From: Sinotaia quadrata
Lineage: Eukaryota; Mollusca; Gastropoda; Architaenioglossa; Viviparidae
Assembly: GCA_028829895.1 (NCBI GenBank)
Contig: CM054177.1
Span: 40,421,564-40,485,563, forward strand
DNA length: 64,000 bases
Reading direction: 5' to 3'
The position numbers and the translations under genes were made by a program. This document shows positions 1 to 12,900 of this stretch, one piece after another. Positions within the stretch are counted from its first letter, which is position 1, and each line of letters begins with the position of its first letter. Under the pieces are notes generated by a model. That model saw only the letters and a list, made by a program, of their open reading frames with translations, searched no databases and was not told the origin of the DNA.

Positions 1-160
1 ATCAGCCCCATTTGTTTATTAGTACATGTAATCCTTGACAAGCTAATAAAACCCTCAAGTCAAATTTCTCAAGATTTTAGTTGTGATGACATCAGCCCCA
101 TTTGTTTATTAGTAATCCTTAACAAGCTGAAACCTTCAAGTCAAATTTCTTGAGATTTTT
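1..160. repeat. 90-bp direct tandem duplication
   Basis: ATCAGCCCCATTTGTTTATT begins at 1 and again at 91, followed each time by AATCCTT(G/A)ACAAGCT and CAAGTCAAATTTCT. Two copies, the second slightly shortened. The rest of 161-869 (3' flank of SARS2) shows nothing else. Confidence 0.85.
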
Positions 161-869
161 TTTTTCTCCTCTGGGCATTTTTCATTACAGCAAGCTTTAT
201 TTTAACTCATCTTTTATAAAGGTAGCTGTTTAGAAATCATTTTCCTGCTGTCAGTTATTGAAACAGTAATTATAATCTGAACTCTAATTAATAAATGCAC
301 TGGTTTTTCCACTGATATTTCTTTAATATACTCTACAATAATATCCCAAACATGTTCATTAAACTAAATTCTGATACAGACAATTGAAAATGTCATGTTG
401 TCTGTATATCATTTCATATGGCCAGTTTGACTTCTCATTTGTATTGTCTTATGCCAAGAGTCCCACAATTAGTAACAAATTAAACCACAGATAAAGATTA
501 TGGTAACAGTAAAGGAATAATCTTGCTCAGACACATTATTAATGCTTAGTAGAAATTGAGTTTTATGTTTGAAAAACAAGAATACTGAGCATTTCAATGT
601 TTTCCAGACTACAGATTTGTGAAAAGAGTAGTCTAGTTGATAATATTAGCAGGTAAAACAACCTATATAGTGTAAATTAATTTGAAAAGTGAATCATTTT
701 AAATATTTGTAATTTTAATATTGTTGTGTCTCCATGAAATTCATAAAATGTATGTACATATACTTTGTATCTGTAGTAAAATAAATATTTGCCTGTCATT
801 TGAATTTGTGTAAGAAAGTTGAACAAATGGATTTTAAAAATATTAGAATTGTCTGTCATAAAAAGCATG

Positions 870-983
870 TCATTTTTTATTCTTATGTAATGAGGTGAAG
901 AAAAGTCTGTGTTGTGGTGGTTTCAAAATAGTTGTAGAGCCCATCCAAGGGTACAGAGATTCTGGCAATATTATACTTCCATC
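870..983 (-). CDS. SARS2: SARS2 exon 16: C-terminus and stop
   Basis: Thirty-seven codons and [23 protein letters not shown] matches human D-G-S-V-L-V-P-P-A-L-Q-S-Y-L-G-T; the basic end (HKNKK) is local. Intron 15 (984-6310) holds imperfect purine repeats (1436-1690) and a minisatellite split by a repeat element (3600-6020). A possible ATTAAA poly(A) signal lies at 719-714, about 150 nt past the stop. Confidence 0.96.
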   Translation of the reverse strand, partial: DGSIILPESLYPWMGSTTILKPPQHRLFFTSLHKNKK

Positions 984-3900
984 CTGAAATAGTGAAAACA
1001 AAACAATGGTTTTTAAAATAATAACACAGAAATGTTCTAAGCATCTGACAGTATTTAAATTAATTATCAATTAATACCTCTGAATACATGCATTTACATG
1101 AAAAAATAAATATATTATTCTGGTTCTTTTGGGATAATGGAAGAGAAAGAAATGTAACCAAGAGATTGTGTGCTAAGTTCAGAAGGCAAAGAAGCAGAAA
1201 GAAAGACTGAAGTATTCAAAGAACCTGGATTTGCTCAAAGTATAAGCATCAAAGTTACTAAAATTGCACAAGTTGCTTTTAAGAAAAGCACTTTTTCGTA
1301 TTGTACTTCAGGATATTAGAAGTATATTGGCAATGTGAGGACTGAGTCATAAAAAAAGCCAGGGTTCAGTTTCCTGAACCATAGAAATTGCAAATTCACC
1401 TCTTTGCTCTGAATGCCTCATATAACCAATTCTTGAAAAATATGATTTATTTTGTTGAAGACAATAAGCAAACTACAGAGATTGTTATGACAATAAGTCT
1501 CAAGAAGAGAAATTAGAGAGTGTTTTGACAATAACTCTCAAGAAGAGAAATTAGAAAAGGTGTTTTGAAAATTTATCTAGCAAACTAGAGAGAGAGTTAT
1601 GACAATCAAGTCAAGAGAAGAAAAGAGATTTATGACAGTTGAGCCTAGAGAGAAGAAACTAGAAAACTTAAGAAAATGTTAAACAGTTGAACCTATAGAA
1701 TGCACAAGGGTCTTTTACTTCTCAATTTGAGATCTACTTGCCATTTATTGATTCAGTTTTCATAGAGATAAATATAAACAATATCGTTTGAAACAACATT
1801 ACCTCTTATTATTATGTACTATATTATCAGGAAGAAAGGTAAATAACATTTTTCTACAGTTGAAACAATATATAATTTCTTTTTAGGAAATGAGTTCACT
1901 AATTTTATTATGTATTTTATGAGTTATTTGTTTACAAATGATATGAAATCTGTAAATCCATGAATCATACTTTGCAATGACTATCAGTAACACTCCCATT
2001 AAATATAGTCCAGCCACTTATAAATTTGAGTTTCACTTTTGACAACTCTTATTACACCAACAAATCTTCAATATCTGTACAGTATGGAGAGGAAACAATT
2101 CACAACATATTTAACTCCTTTATAAGAGATTTGTCATTGTTTCTGTTTCACAATCTGCTAAAAATTAGAATGGTATTTGCTTAGGCATACAGTGTAATTA
2201 GGTCATAATCTAAAAATAGACCTTTTTAAAGAACATTATGTTAGAAAATTATTAGTTAATATATAATTGGTTAGATTACCATAAAAATGTATGCACATTT
2301 TTTATTATAAAACAAAACAACTGATTTACAAAAGATTCTAAATAAAAAAATTTAATTATATTTCTAATGCTGTAGTGTCCAGAAATTTAGAATTTATCTA
2401 CTCATAAAAAATGTACTAACATTTCTGACACTGAAAGAAAATGTGTTTTTTGTTTGATTTAAATATGTTGTTTTCTAAAATACTTATCAGATATGCGCAC
2501 TATAGATACACACCCAAGTCTACAAAAATTCACCTAAAACCTATCATAGGGCTCAATACATGAATGAGAATCAGAAGAAAAATCAAATCTATTAGAGGTG
2601 TCCAGTCCTTGTGTGGAATAATTGTCTCCTAGTACCCCAAAGGTCAAAATTCATATAATAAATATATTATCCAATACATATTTTTTATCTGACGTACTTA
2701 TGTCATACACATTTCTTTTGGTGGTGGTTTAATCAAGTGTGCAATCTCATGTTACATAGTGCAATTCAGACTGTTGCTTTCATGAATAGGATTGTCTGCA
2801 ATTCAGACACTGCTCCTTTCATGGAGAAGATTGTCTGTCATGATTTTATATATCCATTCATTTTGTAAAGAACCTGGTACTTCCCTTGCATAAAATTGCT
2901 TGTATTCTTCGTTAAGGAATAAATATAGAAGCCTGTATAATGCATGCACGCAGGCAAAATTGAATTATTTAACACAATGTAATAACTGTAACAATGAAGC
3001 TAAATTAAAGATATGACGTTTGTGTTTAACTGATGAGTGACTAAGTTATAGATGTTTCTTTTTTGATTGGAAACAATAAAACTATTGGACTGTGTAATTA
3101 TGATCAAAGTCAAGAGTGAATAATTTAATTAAACAGTAAGTCACAAGATTTAAAAAACAAAATAGGTAACTAAAGTCTTCATCTTTAAAGGTGAAAATTA
3201 ATTCATTACATGGGTTTCATTTTGTCTTGAGAGACATGAAAAACACTTTGTGTTCACGAGAAGATTTGTTGAAAGAACTTGCACAGGAATGAGTTTTGCC
3301 ATTATTTGCACGTTTAATTAACTTGGATGCACAAGACAGTTATCCAGCTGACGAGTCTCCTTTTATCCTGGAGATCAAGACTGTGAGCAAGAACCATGGT
3401 GACACAGCTTTTGTTTGCTGAAGTTCTCTGTGTCATCATGGCTATTACTAATCAGTGAGCCAGCAAAGATCCAGACTGAGGAAGGTATGCTGAGGAGACG
3501 TCAGCATGAAATAATTTAGATGACAGAGACTGGTTCTTTATAGATAGACCAGGTTTGCATGTAATCCTGCAGGGTGGGTGTCTCAGGAGGAAATGTTAAT
3601 TTACTTGGTGTGACACTGTACCATTGTAACTCAACTTAATACTGTACTACTGTTGCTCAGCTTAATATTATACTGTTATTACTTGTACTATTACTAAGCT
3701 TCATTGTGCTGTTAGTCAGCCCAACACTGCACTGTTGCTACTCAGCCTAACACTGTACTGGTGTTAGCCTAACATTGTACTGGTGTTGCTCAGGTTAATA
3801 TTGTAATGTGGCTATTACGCTTAATTGTGCTGTAACTCAGTCTAACACTCTAATGTTGTACTCAGCTTAATATTGTACTGTTACTCAGCCTAACATTGTA

Positions 3901-6900
3901 CCGGTGTTACTCAGTCAACATTGTACTGTTTGTACTCAGCTTAATATTGTACTGTGGTTGCTAAGCTTAACTGTGCTGTTATTCAACCCAACAGTGTAAT
4001 GTTGTTAATCAGCTTAATATCGTACTTTGGCGGAGTAAATTTGTCTATCCCTATTTCTAGACTTAATTGTTATATAAACTGTTAAATTGTCAAAGTGACC
4101 CGACCTTGGGCACTTATAATGGTATTTCTGTAAGTGTCATAGTTGGAGTAAACAACTCAAGAATATGCTAGAAATTGCTAATGCAATCCAAACCAGTTCC
4201 AATTGGATGAGTACATTTTATTATTCAATGGTTGAGATATATGAGACCATCCAACGGGCTGAGATCAAAAGTTTACCTGCTGTAGAGAATTCTATTGTCT
4301 AATCACTTGAATTTGGTGTGGCAAGAAGTCCGGTCATGAAAGGCAGCCATTAACTTAATGGTGAGTTAACTGACTGAGAGAGAGAATGGACTTAAAAATA
4401 TTTTGTGCATTTTGCTATTGGTATGTTTTACTTGTGTTTTACATAGAGATGTATTATATGAGTAGACTATTATTTCTACAAATGTTTGAACTAAGATGCT
4501 CACACATAGTATGCTAAACACTTGACATTGTTTCTAGTGAATGCACTATATGTTGTATTTATTATGTTGTGTGCATGTATCAGGCTAATAAATACTGTTG
4601 CAGGAAACTGTAAGTTGAGATTTGAATGTAAGAGAGAATGGAGATAAAGATGAATAAGCCAGAAACTTAGCATTTGTTCCCTGATTATATTTTACAGGGA
4701 AAAACAGCCTTTCCTTGTTTTACCTGATTCTACTGGTTTACTGATTATGACCTTGGTAGATGCGAGAAGTATCTACTGCAGTGTGTAATCGTAAGGAATA
4801 AACTGCACTCCATTGATGATTTATGGTGGCAAGGTATGCTGACTACATCAAGAAATTTCTGGTACAAGGAAGTTACTGGAAATTGCTACAAATGTTGTTC
4901 TGCTTGAGGAAGCCAGCGCCTATGTTAGCCTCTAGCAGTTAATCAATTCTCTACAACATGAGAAGGGAAGCAAGTGGAATTGACAGTATTAATGTGAACA
5001 GTAAACTTGTAAGTTTGTTACGAAAAGCACATGAAAAGACTACTGCGACTTCGCCTATACAAGGTTATATAGAAACTATTATCACTGATCTCTAATTTTA
5101 AACTCCATTTCTGCTCTCTGATAAAAACTATCCTGTGATTTGTATTGACACTAATCTATTGAATTCTGTGTTACTGTTAGGATATAAGACTGTAAAGGTA
5201 TTAAAATCATTCAAACATGGTTTCACGGAAATATTGATGTCAAGTAATCTTTTACATTGTGTTTGTTATATGTATATTTGATTGTTGATTTAATAAATTT
5301 ATTGTTAAATTTATTGATCTTCTTACACATTTTAATAACCTTATGTTGGAGAAGAAAGTGTATGGCTTGGGGCTCATTAAATATAGATTAAACAATTGAT
5401 TTATCTTCTTCTTTAGTAAGAAGTTGAAATATTGTGTGTCAGTAAATGTTTGTCTTTTAATGTTATGGAAGAGAGAAAATGTTTACAGCATCCACATATC
5501 CGCCAAGTGAGAGAGACGAGCTGCTGGAAAAATAATTTTTAACATAAATTAAGATTTTCATCACTTGTAATTAGTTACGGATGATTAACTAAATAATAAT
5601 AATAATCATAACCATTAACTAGGTGATGTTGGAGTCACACATACTGTTACTCAATCTAACACTGTACTGTTTGCACTCTGCTTAATATTATACTGTTATT
5701 CTGTTTAATATTGTACTGTTACTCAGACTAACACTGTACTGTTGTTACTCAGCTTGATTTTTCTGTTACTCTTACCCAGCCTCACTGTACTGTTGTAACT
5801 TAATTGTACTGTTACTCATGTTAGCTTTGCTGATCCTCAGCTTAATTGTGCTTTTGCTCAGCTTAGTATTGTACTGTTATTATTTAGTGTAATTGTGCTG
5901 TCACTTAGCTTAATATTATAATGTTATTTATCAGTTGAACTGTGCTGTTACTCATTTAATTGTGCTGTTAATTAGGTTCTGAACTGTTGTGTTAGTTTAC
6001 ATGTGCTGTACTCAGGTATATTATAAATCTTTACAAGACTATTATTCATTTAAGACAAAAATATATACCCCTCCTTTACAGTTTGTCTTATTCATATTTT
6101 ATTCTCTAAAAACAAGATTAAGTTTTAAAAAAACACATCAAAACTAAGCCTACTTTACCAGAATATGTCAAAACCAAACTTTAAAAAAAATAATAATAAA
6201 AATCTCATGTAGACAGACATTCTGGAACAATTCCAGTCAAAGAGACTACCACATCAATATGGGTGAAATATACTCCATATTAAATCTATCATCTAGTCAC
6301 ACTCAATTACCTGACACTGGTTATTTTCCATCAGAGTCATCAGCATTCTTGGCACTGCACAGGCTGTCCCATTAACCTATCAGATATATTTAGTTTAAAC
6401 TAGAGGTACAATGGAACACAGTAATGATTTATATGATTATGATTAAATATGATTAAATCCTGAATAAGAATTTCTTAACATGTAATTATATATAATTTAC
6501 ATATTAAATAAGTGTTCATTGACATACATTTCTTTTATTAACTTACTTTGGGAGATTTATGTGTGTGTTTATATATTCTTTCAAATCAATCAGGGTATTT
6601 GTCTCAGCACACACAGACCATCACTCATTTGCTTTCAATCAAAATGTATGCACAGTCAATACTCTTCTGCTTTCAAATCTAGCAATATAATCAGGTCTGC
6701 ATTGCCATTCACACACACAAAAATTATGCTAGATATGCATTCAATGTTTCACATGATTTAATCAGTCTGTTAGATGCATTTTAATAATTCAGTAAGAACT
6801 CTTTGAATGCCTATATCTCTAGCTGTTTGAAACTTTTATGTTAAATTTGCCTTACAGGAAAATGAGATATCATCCCAAAGCCAAGACTAAACTGTAAAAA

Positions 6901-9900
6901 AAATGTAACAAAATTTACAATAAAAAATCCAAGTCAGTAAAAAAATGAAACAGATTAAAACAAAAAAAACAATCCCAAGTCTTTCAATACAATAACTTTC
7001 ATGTAACATTACACTAAAATAATTTTTATTATTAAAATCCAGATGAGCCGAAATGTATATACTGTATATCCATAAGATTTCTAATAACAAAACTTAATGT
7101 GTTGATAGTCATTTGATTTCTCAGTTAGAATTAACATTGCACTCAAGCAGAGAGTCAGTAGTTAAGGAAGAGCTCTTCCACCAGAACCAGTTTTGTGGGG
7201 CATCATTACTAGTTCCTGTTTAATTACCAGTATTGCACTGGCACGAACCTGATAATCTCAGGACCATATAGCAGTCTTTTAATACAGTTCAGAAAGAAAA
7301 CGTAGTATCCATCATCTCAGTAATGACATATATGAAATTGGTATAATGTAAACGAGCCTGTATTTCTGGAAGGAAACAGGATTTAGACATATTGTTCAAA
7401 GTATACAAAAATCAGTCATTTGTACATGTGGCTAATTAGAGGACTACTTATATTACCCCGGTAATGGTTAATATCAAGGTGAAAAAGACATGTTACTCTG
7501 TCTCAATCAGATCATTTGGTTACAAAGAGGGCAACAAAATGGCACAGGATTAATAAAATGAAAGGTTAGTCTGTAGGTAATAATTATCTAAGCAAATAAT
7601 ATTTTCAGTTTATCTGTTACTTTAATATGTTTAGTAAGTGAAGACCATGCCTTGTACTTGATTTAATTGTATTTTTAAAATGAACATTAAAACAATAATG
7701 AATAAAATGGATATTTCTTATCATCTATGACAAAATAAAATAGTTAATATTATTATTTTCTTGATTAGCTATAAAAAGTAACTGCCAGAATATAAACTAA
7801 GTTGTGAATTTAAAAATATGATCATCATCCAGTTAACTTACTGTGTGAGCAAGCTTTAGGTTGCCATCCCGGTTTTTGTAACGAATGCTGAGTCTGCCTG
7901 ACTGGAAGTTTGTGCAGTTGGAAGCACTAGATATCTGTATGAGAGCAACAACAAAAAATGCATTCTACAATGTTCTTTCAAACAAGTCCCTGACCACAAG
8001 ATGAAATACATTGTTGCAAATCATCTGGCATTGAAAACATGGTGGGTCAGCAAATAAGATCAGTGTTTGCATTGTTTTTTGCTATGCACACTTCAGTTAC
8101 ACAAGTTAAAAAGCATTACTGGAGAGCAAAGGAGTTACAATAATGAAAGAACCAAAATTACACATTAATACTGAGACCTTTCAGTACTTGATATAATGGA
8201 CTTGATATAACTGAGCACCGTCCATGTATTCTTTCAGCAACCTAGTGAGTCACCTAACATCAGTCAGTTTTGTCCTCAACATGTCAATAGTCCACATAAT
8301 CAATATTATGATTTGTCACAAGTTACAGTAGATATCACAGTTACAATGATTCTAATGATTCATCTAGTTTTAAAATATAAAAAGTGTCAGTTGCAACAAG
8401 TAGGCAATTTGTGCATTAAGATGATATAAATTCCAGATCTAGTTAAAAAATGTCATGTTTTTAGAATAGATATATTTTTACACTTAGTAAGCTACAGCAC
8501 ATCTTTACTAGGTGATTAGAACTAGAAGAAGCAGAGATTAGCAAGGGGAAAGACATTAGGGATCACTTTGTGATTGACAAGTCACAGTCATCAGGTCTAC
8601 CAGCTTATGTTATGGACAAAGGACCAAATAGTTTGACAGATTGGTTAAAAGCAGCTGACAGGTACAAGGAGATATATGGGAAACATATTGATCTGACAGC
8701 TAAGTATAACTATGAACCTCACAAAACCATTAATGAGCAAGAGACGTACAAGCAACAGAACGATAGGTCTGACAACAAACCAAGTATGGGACTCACTTCA
8801 TCATCTCCTTCATTTCAAAAGACAAGACATAGTACCCACACCTCACCCAAACAGTAAAGACAAGACATAGTACCCACACTTCATCCAAACAGTAAAGACA
8901 AGACATAGTACCCACACCTCACCCAAACAGTAAAGACAAGACATAGTACCCACACCTCACCCAAACAGTAAAGACAAGACATAGTACCCACACCTCACCC
9001 AAACAGTAAAGACAAGGGCATTAAGTAGTAGTGGGCTTTAACTGTGGCAAACAAAGCCATATGAAATGTTATTGCCCAAGTAACATAAATTTCATAGAAC
9101 CAAGTGGCACACCTCATTTTAATGCATATATAAATGGACGTTGTGTTCCAGTCCTCTGTGGCACTGATTGCAGAGTATGGTTAGTAGTACACCCTCGCCT
9201 AGTGAAGGAAAGTGACTACACTGGACAGATTCAGTCACTCTAGCCAGTGGTGTAAAGAATAAAGTATCCATTGTGATGGACACAGATAGCAAATATGTAT
9301 TCAGGCTGTATGTCTAGTAAATTGTATTGAGAGTGCTATCATGAGATGTAAATATGTTCTCCATGGTGAGGACACCCCAAATTTGCTGACAATATGTGCG
9401 TACTCAAATGAGGCAAGCTGCAGCACAGGAAGCTGAAGCTAGGGGCATGTGTGAAGGCATGCAAGGTGAACCAGAAATAGTCAGTGGTAAGTGAAGGTGA
9501 TGTGTTGAAACTGTCATTGGTAGGGCGTATCACCAAGAAGTCACACCGGAATCAGACATGGCAGGGAAGATGATTGTTTCTGACTATTAGGTTGTGGCTG
9601 AATCTAAATGGGAAAAGGCCCTGCTCTGAGCAGCACAATTGACAGATGATTTGAGAAATGTCAAGAGAAGACCAAGCTCTCAGGATCGTGCATGTCTAAA
9701 TTTTATAGCAAAGCTATTGAGTTTTACTGGAAGGGTGGTCTCTTGATTCCTAATCAGGAAGAGACAGATAGCAATCAGCTATGAGCTATCCAGCGAACAT
9801 GCTGCATTTGGCTCATGACCCACTTATTGCTGGTCATCTAGGACCAAGCAAAACTTGAGCTTGTGTGGCAGTCGAGTTTTATTGGCCAGGTATGATAGGG

Positions 9901-12900
9901 GATGTGACTTGTTACTGTAAGTCATGTGATATCTGTCAGCAAGTGAATAGAAAGACGGAATGCCGAGTTCCACTAGGTGAAACCCCCAACAACTGATATT
10001 CCTTTTAGGTGTGTAGCCATCTACTTCATTGCAGAATCTGTGTCCTCATCAGGTCAAGGCCACAGATGGATTCTCACTGTCATTAATTATGCTACATGAT
10101 AATATGAGGTGGTTGCTCTTAGTTCTATTAGTACCATGTAGGTAGCATATGCACTGTTCGCCAATTTCTCACATGTAGGATTCCTGGAAGAAATCTTGTC
10201 CGATAGATTCAATTAATGAAAGAGATTAATCAACTATTGAGAGTAAAGCAGTTTAGAACTACTCCTTACCATCCTATGTGTAACTGTTTAGTTGAAAATC
10301 TGAACACTACTCTTAACAAGTCCTTGATAAAACTGTGCAGGTATGTGGTAAATATGTTTGGTATTTTCTGTTTATATGCATCATTTCAGGATTTAAAAAA
10401 TAACATACAGATATAAACACATTATCATATAACTTAATCAAACTTAGCCAGCAGGCTAACTCACCATAAGTGACACATGCATAATTATCATAAGAACCAT
10501 AAGAGTATTATTGTTGATAATATTTAGGAAACTCTAAAAACTATATTTTTCATTACAGATTAATAAGTAATCTGAACTAAACTCTTTAGTATAATCTTAT
10601 GTTGTGCTTTCCTTATATCTTTAAAATGCTAAATGTGTATACACATAAATATCTTTTATTAAAAAATAAAATACCAACAGTAGTAGTGTAATTGATCAAA
10701 TTAATTTTAAACCTACCTCTCCCCAAAACTCTTTCCCTGGCATCCAAGCTTCTATATCAAACTTGCGATGAGCAGGGGCTCCCAGCTCCTCAGTAGGCAT
10801 GTCCAAGACTCTGAATTATGCAAACGACACATACAAATGAACTGGCATTCCTCGATTAACAGGATAGCGATTTACAAGTATTCACTTATATGAGTGTGTG
10901 ATGTACTAAATGACTCTCTCTGAGGAAAATTGGGGAAAGAGCATCACAAATAATCCTAAAGCAACACTCAAAGAAGAACTGATGATAATAATATTGTAAT
11001 CATTAACTGAGATGTACTACATTTTTTACATTTGTACTACATAAGCCATACAAAATGTCTTTAAGTCAACATTAAACAACAATGCAGGAAAACAAAGCAA
11101 TGATTTAGTCATACAGTCTGAAAGATACTCGTGCACAGTAATTGTAATATAATCAGCACAGCAGGAAGATAAAGCAATGATTTAGTTAAACAATGTGGAA
11201 GATACTAGGGTACTGTAGTAGTAACATAAACAACACCAGAGGAAAACCAAAGCAATAATTTGGTCGTACAGTCTGAAAGATACTTGTGTACAGTAGTAGT
11301 AACAGAAAAGTAATGATTTAGTCACACAATCACAATGCAAAAGATACTAGCATACAGAAGTAATAATAGAAAAAAATGATTTAGTCACACAATGCAAAAG
11401 ATACTAGCATACAGAAGTAATAATAGAAAAAATGATTTAGTCACACAATGCAAAAGATACTAGCATACAGAAGTAATAATAGAAAAGTAAATAGCACACA
11501 TCATCACCAATGTTAAGAATTTTTTTTTAACTTGTGCACAGATCATGAGTAAGTTTATGTGAATAATGAGAGAAATTATTTGGGGATTATTTAATCTCAG
11601 TCATTCATTTTAAAACATTATGCATCATATATTCATTATGACATTTTTGATTTATAATGAATTATTAAAATACTTCTGTTTATGGAATATTACTCACTCA
11701 TACATTATTCTATTAACATGTACTTCTGTCCAATCTATACTTTTTTTTTTTAATGGGACTAATAATATTTAAGTTTCTAATTTTTTTTTTTTTTATCACA
11801 GAAGAAGTCATCAGATTCCTAATATTTCTACATTGATCTATTTGGAATCATTATAGCACATTATGGCCATTGAGTTTACTGGAAGGCAGTCATATATACC
11901 AAGGTATTAGATAAAATGAAGGACCATAAATGAAGAAAATTTTGAATGGCTCTGGTTCCAAGCTTTCCAGAGTACTGCTACTGTATAAGATTTTTGAAGT
12001 TTTATTTAAATTAATTTCCTAAATACAAAAAAAAAAAGCAGTCAATTCTGATTACCAATGATCTTTAATGCATAAAATTTTACCTGAAGTGAAGACCAAG
12101 AGAAGCAAATAGTTCTCGCTCCACTTCCAAAAACTCAAGTAACAGCTGTTCACTTTCATCATGAACTTCATCGGCTGACACACCAAACATTTCCACCTAT
12201 CAAAGATTTTGTAAGCTATTAACTTTATCTACTAACCCATAAAACATAATCTATTAATTTTAAATTGTAAGATTACACTGGCCAACAACAAACATCTTTA
12301 CTTATCATAATAAATTTTGCAAGATATCATGAACTTCGGTGACATACATAGCAAACATCTTCACTTATTATAACAGATTATGCAAAATATTGTATACTAC
12401 AAAAAGAATGCCTCACCTGATTTTAACATTCAAGTTTACCCATAAGCCTTCAAATCCACATTCTAGGAAAGGCAAAATTTCAGTCAAGAACTTTACACAA
12501 ATAAACTACCTCATACTCTAAGTATAACTATTAGTAATATACTTCACAGAATGAAAGCAAATACAGTAAATGGGGAGGGAGAAGGTCCACATTAGAGATA
12601 TGGACATCAGATAAATATCCTAGAAAAAATTATTTTACATTAAAAATACATCAATCCCTCATACCGACATTCAAAACAACAGAAGAATCACAAATACATC
12701 AATGCCTCATACAATAAGACATCTATATACAACAGGAGAATATAGATGCAAGGAAGGAATGTTAATGCTTTTGTCTAAAATCAGAGAAGCAATTCCCTAA
12801 ACAAATTACACCTGCACATTTAAAGGAAAAAGCACACCACAGAAATGCCTGAAGCAAAGTTTGAACAACAGCAATGGGTCCCACTTTAGTGTAAAAGGTC

